From positions 141,305,741-141,369,740 of the forward strand of contig CM041465.1 of the NCBI GenBank assembly GCA_023213395.1: DNA of 64,000 bases. Direction: 5' to 3'. Position numbers and translations under genes: made by a program. Source of the stretch: Cycas panzhihuaensis (Eukaryota > Cycadophyta). Positions 57,701-64,000 of this stretch are shown here, one piece after another; within the stretch, counting starts at the first letter, position 1; each line of letters opens with the position of its first letter. Below the pieces are notes generated by a model that ran no database searches, was not told the origin of the DNA, and saw only the letters and a list, made by a program, of their open reading frames with translations.

Positions 57701-59847
57701 GGTGTCTTTTGAGAAGGGATGAAATGAATAAGGGACTATAAAAGTGATGGTAATAAATGACCAATCACTATTTATAAATGGAAGATGCAATAAAATAGTA
57801 TAACAAAAGGAAGAAAAAGTGAGAATGGTTTCTTAAAGATGAAGGGAGCAACTTAGAGAAACATTACCAACGCTTGTGACAAATATTAACTTGATGTAGT
57901 AGGAATATGAGAAGTACTATGGTAAGAATTGGCCACTAACACTTGTGAAAAATATTAACCTGATGCAGTAAGAATATGAGAAGCACTATGATGAAAATTT
58001 GCCATTAATACTTGTGGCAAATATTAACCTAAGACAGCAGGAATATGAGAAGCACTATGATGAAAATTATCCACTAACACTTGTGGTATATATTAACGTA
58101 ATATAGAAGGAATATGAGAAGCACTATAATTGTGATTACACTATGGACCACTTTTTACAAATAAGTGATCAATATACAAGATTGTAGGCTAATGTGGAAG
58201 CTAACATCATTAGGTGTACATAACTTGAAACTCAAATGTAGGATATGTAATCAACCTAACAACCTCTAACTTGTGTCAAACATGTAGTTGAGTTTGTTGA
58301 AGGGATGCCTAGGCTTCTAGTAGAATTAAGTTGGCCTTCACCTGTAACACCCGTAATTATGCTTGGTGATGAAATCCAAGTCATAACGAAGTCCAGGTGC
58401 TACCAATCCTCACCTAGTTCACCAATGAGTAACAATATACCTCCTCCAAAGAGTGGTATATTCATACCCATGGATATGATGGATATTAGATTAGGTATAT
58501 TTTAATCATGTATTGAAATTTTAGTTTTCTCAGTTGGTTATCAGGATGATCCCTGATTGAGACACGATGGTTTAGCTAACCAAACCTCACCAATATTCCA
58601 ATTTAGTCTAGTCCTAACTTGGAACCCACACCTCTTTTATGGCATAACATTCTACTAACCAAGGTATCTCAACCTTGGTGAGTATATGAACAAGTACAAG
58701 ATGGTAAAAAATAATGTATGTGATGCGTTCCTTTTAGGGAGAGTAAAAAGATTATCAAATTTGTATCAAATATACATATAACTAAAAATAGAGTGCTTGC
58801 TTAGAGTGTCTTTAGAGTACTTGCTTGAAGTTATTTTAGAGTACTAAAATATAATGCTGATAAGTAAATGAGGACACTGAATATTGCTCCAATCTAGGTC
58901 TTTTTTTTACTCACTTTTACAATGGGCCTTTAAGCCCTATTAAAAGAAGGAAGAAAATTTCTTCACATTTTTTTTTTCTTTTTTTAATACAAAAAAAATA
59001 GTCTTCATTAAAATAGTAATAATGTTCTCCCATGATAATGAAATTGAGTGTTAGTTTTTATACTATAAACTAGACTTAGAGATTCATCTTCAGGAAGTGG
59101 AACTAGGTCCAAATGAGTTCTAAAAAATTTTTGGCAGTCCTGCAACTTTGGTAGAATATATTTTCCTAAAATTCTTACTAAAAATAACTACTATTCACTA
59201 AAACAGTAATAACTTTCTCATACGATAATGAAATTAGGTGTCATTTTTGAGTTAGAAACTAGACTTAGAGACTCATCTTTAGCAATTAGAATTAGGTCAA
59301 TTAGAACTTTGTAGAAGATTTTGTAGACCTGTGAAGTTGAACAAGTAGATTTTATTTCTATAGAAATTTTAGCTTGCTAATATCTCATTAACATATGATA
59401 CCATATAAAATTTCTATTATTTTTTTATTACTAGGATCTCAATATGGGCAAGGTGAGAGCATACAATGATGGATATTTTAAATGGATCCAAATTCTTTAA
59501 AAAAAGTGGGCTTATAGCCATTCTTCTAAAAACTGAAAAAATTTTAGCAACATTTCCCCTTGTTAAATAGACAAAAAGAGGGGAAAGAAAAGAAGAATGA
59601 GATAATATAAATGGATACCAAAGGATTGGAATCCTTAGGCCTTATAACTCCTTATATTGTGCTTCTAAACCTACAAAAGAGAAAGGAAAAGCAAACAATA
59701 CTAAATATGTTATAATAAGAACTTAAAAATATTTATAAATCCAGTTTCACAATCTCCTTCACCACATGGATTATAGGGGAGAAGGAAGTGATGTCTCCAT
59801 AGTAAGTACAAATAAGGAATGTGAGGGAAGCAAACTCTAATACCATA
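57701..59847 (-). other. Copia B2 5' leader with tandem repeats
   Basis: Non-coding, colinear with the B1 leader. Four ~67 bp repeats at about 57862-58130, each with a gaatatgagaagcactat core and cacttgtg-aaatattaac, against three in B1. Two ~190 bp repeats at about 58995-59360, each opening with an agtaataa-tttctc run. The open frame at 58305-58505 has no family features. Confidence 0.7.
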
Positions 59848-60145
59848 TAAAAAGAGTGAATCTATCCTTCATCTCTATATACTAAACACAAAGGAAAATA
59901 TAAAAGCAAGAGAGACTTGAGAGAAAGAGAGTAGCTCTCATAAAATCGGGAGGTAAGAATGAGCCTCCTCTATTAAGCTTTTACTTTTATATTAAGAGAG
60001 GGAGCATTAGAGTTAGGTGAAATGAAATTACATATAATGCATATAAAAGTGTATTTCATTTAAGTGATCTAATTTAAAGTTCACTTAAGACCCTTTTTAG
60101 AAATAATCAACTAATATAATGACCTTGTGACATTAACCTATTTTA
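59848..60145 (-). repeat. Right (5') LTR of copia B2
   Basis: 298 bp. It starts TAAAAAGAGTG (terminal G lost) beside the primer site, and ends ctatttta where the partner has ccatttca. Confidence 0.9.
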
Positions 60146-60150
60146 AGATG

Positions 60151-60456
60151 TTCCTTTGTATACATGGATCAATCAGTGCTAGCAAGAGTAGCTATAATAG
60201 TATCCCACCCTTTGTTTATATGGGAATGTAAGTAGTTTTTAAATAAAAAGTGCTAAGTCTTAATCTAGGATTAATCATAATCTGTTGCAATAATATAATG
60301 AGTTATTGATATCCATATGAAGAAAACACCATCCACTAGACCACATGGGTAGCTAACTACTATGACTACTAGTTAACTAGGATGTTCCTTTATGTACGTG
60401 GATAAATTAGTGCCAATAAGAGTTATTGTAAGAGTGTCCTATCCCTTACTTGTATG
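60151..60456. repeat. ~235 bp tandem repeats of element H, right part
   Basis: One complete unit (about 60151-60392) and the first part of another (60393-60456), which continues after the solo LTR at 61066. The landmarks are the same as at 30691-30899: gttccttt-tgtac/atggat, agtgc(c/t)a, ccacatgggta(g/a)ctaac and ttaactaggat. Confidence 0.85.
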
Positions 60457-61065
60457 TGTTAGATATATAATAATAATTATGAGGAGGCTTAATTTTTTAA
60501 ACCTTTGTTAGTATGGATTTCCTTATTAATCTTTCTTTAAGGGGATCCAAGGTGTACGGTAGCCTCCCTTGGCTAAGCGGTATGGGAGGAGCTAGAACAT
60601 CCCCCTTAATCCTGGAAGTGGGGCTTAAAACCTATCATATTATAAAGAGAATCTAGGTTGTTCATTAAAAAGACCTATATCTAATAACTATGATTAATGT
60701 ACCTTCTCTTATAACCTATTTTTAAGGTAATTGTATCACATTGTATTGTATTATATCATATTATGAGTGGATGACTATTAGTTGTTCCTACTGTGAAAAT
60801 TCTAGGGAAACTGTGTGTATAAATCTTTCATTCTTGACTAATAAAGATCAATACCTTTCCTATGTAGATGTTTCCCTAGCACTTTGCTAGGGTTTTACCA
60901 TGTTAAATTCTATGTACTAGGTAATGTGTATGCTTTCTTCTCTATGTTGAATGATCTCTAGTTTTATACACTTGCATTTATTGTAGTTTTAAATCCTTAT
61001 TATTGTTGCAAAATAGATAGATTTTGATGGCTAGTTTTGGTTATTTAGACCAGGTTTTCTCAATA
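60457..61065 (+). repeat. Solo LTR of an unidentified family
   Basis: 609 bp from TGTTAGATATATAA to TTTTCTCAATA, flanked by perfect GTATG (60452-60456 and 61066-61070). Removing it restores the H repeat run (acttgtatgggaata). It contains a TATA-like gtgtataaatc (about 60810-60820) and an AATAAA-type site (60840-60845), consistent with plus orientation. A CCCTAGCA/TGCTAGGG inverted pair lies near 60872-60892. No internal region remains. Confidence 0.82.
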
Positions 61066-61070
61066 GTATG

Positions 61071-61590
61071 GGAATATAAATAGTATTTAGATGGCCTCAA
61101 ATTATCTCATGGGCTAAAAACATGTGTCTTTGGACTTATATCATGCCACCATAGGTTAAAAATCCAATAATAAATGTTTTTACATGACTTAAAAGATAGA
61201 TGTGACTCAAATATTACACGAACGACTCTCTTTCATATAATAAAGCTCAAAATGGGTTTTCTAAAGCTAAAATAATGAGACTTTAATACATGTTATCCTG
61301 CTTATTTAGGGTATATCATATCAATAAATATCATGAAGCCTTTAAAAGTACATATGTGTTCTTGAAGAAGTTGAAAAAATGAAGAAAAATAAAAATTTAA
61401 AGAGAATTTTTGACTTTGGAGTGAAATTTCTACCTCAAAATAGCTCCAAATAATATCAAGTAACCTACCAAAGAAAAGAACTCCCTGTTATGAATCCAAC
61501 GCAATTAATGGGACTAAAAACGAAGCCTCCTAGCTCAAGTTATGATAAAAAATATGACAAAGACTCTATAAAAGATGAAAAACATGGGTT
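61071..61590 (-). other. Element H internal, leader-like part
   Basis: Non-coding. It continues the repeat unit for about 30 bp, then runs into sequence whose last part (about 61500-61590, aatgggactaaaaac through agttatgataaaaaat) has counterparts just left of the hairpin module in A (about 2760-2830) and C (about 48615-48680). Confidence 0.5.
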
Positions 61591-61662
61591 AAACCCCTTT
61601 TGCTGACTAGTTGAAGGTCGTATAGGAATCTCATTCAACCGGGGACTAAATGAAAAGGGGGC
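61591..61662. other. Conserved inverted-repeat module in element H
   Basis: AAACCCCTTTT at the left and AAAAGGGGGC at the right with an internal gaaggtcgtataggaatc and accggggactaaatg. The last run also appears in A as accggggg-cca-agat. It is the same arrangement as in A, C and X. Confidence 0.68.
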
Positions 61663-62512
61663 TAGTGGACCTGAAAAAATTATCTAATATAGTTAAATCT
61701 AGTTTTTCAATTGTAAAAAAAAAAAGGATGGATTTGAAAAATAAATCACTTCCACTAAACGTTAAAATCCAAAAAGTTGATTTATTAAAATAATATTAAC
61801 CCTAACTTTTTAGGGTTATACTATATCTTTATTTTACATTTTTTCTTCAACATTTTTATGCACCACTATTGATTGTTAGTTTGCAGGGATGGTGGGATGA
61901 CATGTAAAGCAGATGCCAATGTTCTTATGATTATAAGGCTATACTAGTAATCAAGACAAGCATGTAAGAGCTTCCATATATATAGTAATTTATTGTTTAT
62001 GCTTGTCATCTAACCTAAGAGATGAGGTTTCTCCACTAGGATCTCAAGCTGACACCAAAGATCTTCTTATACAATAAGACTCATTAAGTTAGATGTCGGA
62101 GCTTGAAAAAGTCAAACTATAGGCAGAAGCTTTAATTATCTTGTTCTCTTCCAACCCTAACATGATGGAACATGTGCTTATGGACTGGACATTATGGGTA
62201 ACTGCACCTATTTTAATTCAATGTGCCCTATTGGGCTTTTTGGATTGCTTGGTATCTATGCATCTATATAGAAATCACAATTTGATTATATTGCACCAAG
62301 TTAATCTTATGTAGTAGTTGTTAGTTATGAGATAATCAAAACCACCTCACCTTATTTTTAGTAATCCCTGTCATTTTAGTTTCAACAATTGAATTCATGT
62401 GTAATCATGGTACTAGGATTAAGAACTGAAGATTGGTCTAAACCTAGATGAGCATAAGGACTCAAGTGAAACTTCAAAAGGTTTTCTGTATGAACTCTTC
62501 GCTTTAGATATC

Positions 62513-62824
62513 ATGGAATCTCCTTGGCTTAAATCCTTCAATGCCATTCTCATTGCCCCTGTTGAAGTAAAGAGTTGTAAAATGGCTTATGATTTATATT
62601 TGGATATAAATAGATTTGGTATATTTTCCAACCTGAAAACTTATAATATCATCATTAAGGACATTTGTGAAATGGGTTATCTTGAGTCTGCATGCTTATT
62701 CTTGGATAGGATGAATAAATATGGGTTTCAACCTAATAATACTATAACATATAGGCACCATAGAACATATCACAGAGTTGATCAACATATTAAAATTTAT
62801 AGAAATGGAAGTCGAAGGAGCTAA
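62513..62824 (+). pseudogene. PPR-protein fragment inside element H
   Basis: A 103-codon plus-strand frame containing SFNAILIAP, CKMAYDLYLDINRFGIFSN, LKTYNIIIKDICEMGYLESA, CLFLDRMNKYGFQPNN and TITYRHH. The spacing of T/F-N..I, the -G.-.-A- helix and the -M...G..PN..TY ending matches two to three 35-residue pentatricopeptide repeats. Such proteins bind organelle RNA and are hundreds of residues long, so this is a fragment. No start or targeting peptide is supported; the ATG at 62513 is simply the first Met. It lies on the primer-site side of the hairpin module, antisense to element H. Confidence 0.75.
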
Positions 62825-63748
62825 AAAACTATTGTAGGATATACATTTTTTGATAACAAAAGATCTTTTTTTTTTTTTTAGTTGTAAAAAAATATTAGAC
62901 AAAATACTTTGGTGGCCTCATATCGAGTAGTAGATCCTTGAGACAATACTCCTATAAATTCCTCGAGACTGAGGCTTAAATATCCATAATAAAACATGTT
63001 ATCTTAGATTTCCTCACTCATTAGTGGTAACCTAGAATCTCCTTTATCTTATCTTTAATAGAACTCAATGCTAGCGAGGGCTTTAAAATGTTTTACTTAG
63101 AATGGACAATGGCGTGTGAACCAGCCAATTTTATGCCATGGTCCAATCCTTTTAATCTTTGAGATTGTATAACAATCAATAACTATAGCAATAACATTCA
63201 CAACTAAAGTTACAAATAATTATCACAAGATATAATTTTTTTAATAGCAGATAAACATCTTCTACAGGGTGATCAAGCCTATAACATATGTAAAATTTGC
63301 CCTTCTTTTTCTTTAAAAAAATTTACTTTTATGATTATAAATAACACACCTACATGCTTAGGAAATAGGCCCACATACACCATGAAATCTAGTCACAAAA
63401 GCATATAACTACAACTTCAAATCCTTCAGAAAATAATCTTAAAAAATCTTTAAACATCTTCAAGATAGCCTTTGATTAGAAGCTCTAAGGTTCAAAACAT
63501 CCCTTAAATAATATCAAAACAACCCTTTAAAATTTGAAATAGCCCTAAATATCTCAAAAAATAGTCCCTTTAAAAAATATGCATAGGTTGGGTTCAAATA
63601 ACTTAAAATGATCTTTAATTAACAATGATTAGGTCATAAAACATGCATAACAAAAATTTGACAAGGCTTCTAAAAGAAATCTAAAGGATAATATATACAA
63701 GATTCTACAATAATGCCTTCAAGAATTCAACTTTGGGTTCTGATACCA
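62825..63748 (-). other. Element H 5' leader and primer site
   Basis: AT-rich, non-coding. The run at 63739-63748 (tctgatacca) reads TGGTATCAGA on the minus strand and abuts the right LTR at 63749. I see no other feature. Confidence 0.5.
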
Positions 63749-64000
63749 TGTTAAAAATTGAAACTACAATATATACAAAGGATAATAGTGAGTTAAAGAT
63801 ATAATAATGAATAATAAATAAAATAAAATATGTACAACAAATGAACACAGATATGGAGTATTAACCAAAACTCAAACTAGAAAGAATGATAGTATACATA
63901 CTTATAGTACAAGCTCACCATTAGTGAGAGAACCTCATTGGTCAATCTAGAGGTGGCACACATCTTTATATAGCCCACAACCTCAAATATAAAATACACA
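63749..64000 (-). repeat. Right LTR of element H, cut by window end
   Basis: It begins TGTTAAAAATTG and matches 30235-30480 through ctcaaatataaaatacaca. It includes an extra ~35 bp (caagctcaccattagtgagagaa region, near 63911-63938) absent from the left copy. About 20-50 bp of LTR should follow beyond 64000. Confidence 0.7.

Larger units (their letters stand above)
37437..60145 (-). mobile_element. Copia B2, split by element C
   Basis: LTRs are 37437-37734 and 59848-60145 (298 bp each). The flanks are GGATA (37432-37436) and AGATG (60146-60150). Joining the outer sequences restores the H repeat run ...ctaggatgttcc..., so the original duplication was most likely GGATG with one change on each side. 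Removing element C (37793-52756 and one AGGTC) leaves about 7.7 kb. The primer site (ctaatacca, 59837-59845, minus strand) and purine tract (37735-37745, AAGAGAGAGAT on the minus strand) confirm minus orientation. The order is leader, gag, protease, integrase, RT, RNase H from right to left. It is a second copy of the B1 family. Confidence 0.92.
30235..64000 (-). mobile_element. Element H: large non-coding LTR element hosting E, B2 and a solo LTR
   Basis: The left LTR-like block (30235-30500) and the sequence from 63749 to the window end match over most of their length: both start TGTTA, both contain gtacaacaaatgaaca, gaaagaatgatagt and ggtcaatctagaggt, and both have ctcaaatataaaatacaca. The left copy ends before a purine tract on the minus strand (CAAGTGGGAAA). 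The right copy is preceded by a primer-like ctgatacca (63740-63748). This fits a minus-strand element whose right LTR runs just past the window. Without its insertions (E, B2, solo LTR) the internal part is about 3.4 kb. It has no gag or pol, but has ~235 bp tandem repeats, the conserved hairpin module and a PPR fragment. An odd primer-like ttttgatacca also precedes the left LTR. Confidence 0.6.

Noticed and set aside
57862-58130. Regularly spaced repeats considered as a CRISPR-like array
   Set aside because: The units are contiguous ~67 bp tandem repeats without unique spacers, in a eukaryotic retrotransposon leader.

Overview
This 64 kb window looks like repeat-filled intergenic DNA from the nuclear genome of a flowering plant. 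It is strongly AT-rich. I found no intact host gene, no rRNA or tRNA gene and no organellar block. Nearly all recognisable coding sequence is decayed Ty1/copia polyprotein, plus one Ty3/gypsy relic. The host-gene pieces are all fragments lying inside LTR elements: a histone H1-like tail, a BTB/POZ protein of the At4g08455 type, and a pentatricopeptide-repeat (PPR) piece. These gene families and the tRNA-Met primer sites point to a land plant, most likely an angiosperm. I cannot name the species.

Layout. 1-7767: a minus-strand copia element (B1) running off the left edge, split by a complete gag-only element A (497-4465, TSD CTAGT). 7768-11457: the plus-strand copia relic (F1) into which B1 appears to have inserted. 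11841-14520: an LTR relic (J) and a second plus-strand copia relic (F2). 15276-20270: poorly classifiable AT-rich DNA with a tRNA-derived SINE at 16671-16989. About 20270-25089: a minus-strand copia element (G1) whose protease region carries a complete 310 bp SMART/TRIM element (23700-24009, TSD TTAAG). 25131-26731: a fragment (X) related to the leaders of A and C. 26732-27157: a solo LTR of the A/C type. 27158-30217: a plus-strand gypsy relic. From 30235 to beyond 64000: a minus-strand non-coding LTR element (H) that hosts copia E (30905-37414, TSD TGACT), copia B2 (37437-60145) and a solo LTR (60457-61065, TSD GTATG). B2 contains C (37793-52756, TSD AGGTC), and C's left LTR contains copia D (38206-46554, TSD GTGAT). 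D therefore sits four levels deep: H > B2 > C > D.

The most interesting system is the non-autonomous group made of A, C, H and fragment X. A and C have a leader of several kilobases, a short gag domain placed next to the 3' LTR, and no pol. All four loci carry a recognisably related ~70 bp module bounded by inverted GCCCCTTT / AAAGGGG(G)C arms. Immediately on its primer-site side lies sequence that differs between elements: histone H1 plus BTB fragments in C, a PPR fragment in H, gene-like DNA with duplicated segments in X, and an unidentified 0.6 kb in A. This suggests a conserved chassis with an exchangeable cargo slot. TR-GAG elements and gene-capturing retrotransposons such as maize Bs1 are known precedents. 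The conserved module beside the cargo is the part I do not recognise.

The autonomous-type copia elements (B, D, E, G1) have the order gag-protease-integrase-RT-RNase H, but all are broken. Most in-frame stops lie where the family has glutamine, as expected from C-to-T decay of methylated DNA. LTR coordinates and TSDs were read directly from the sequence. Identities quoted are by-eye estimates.
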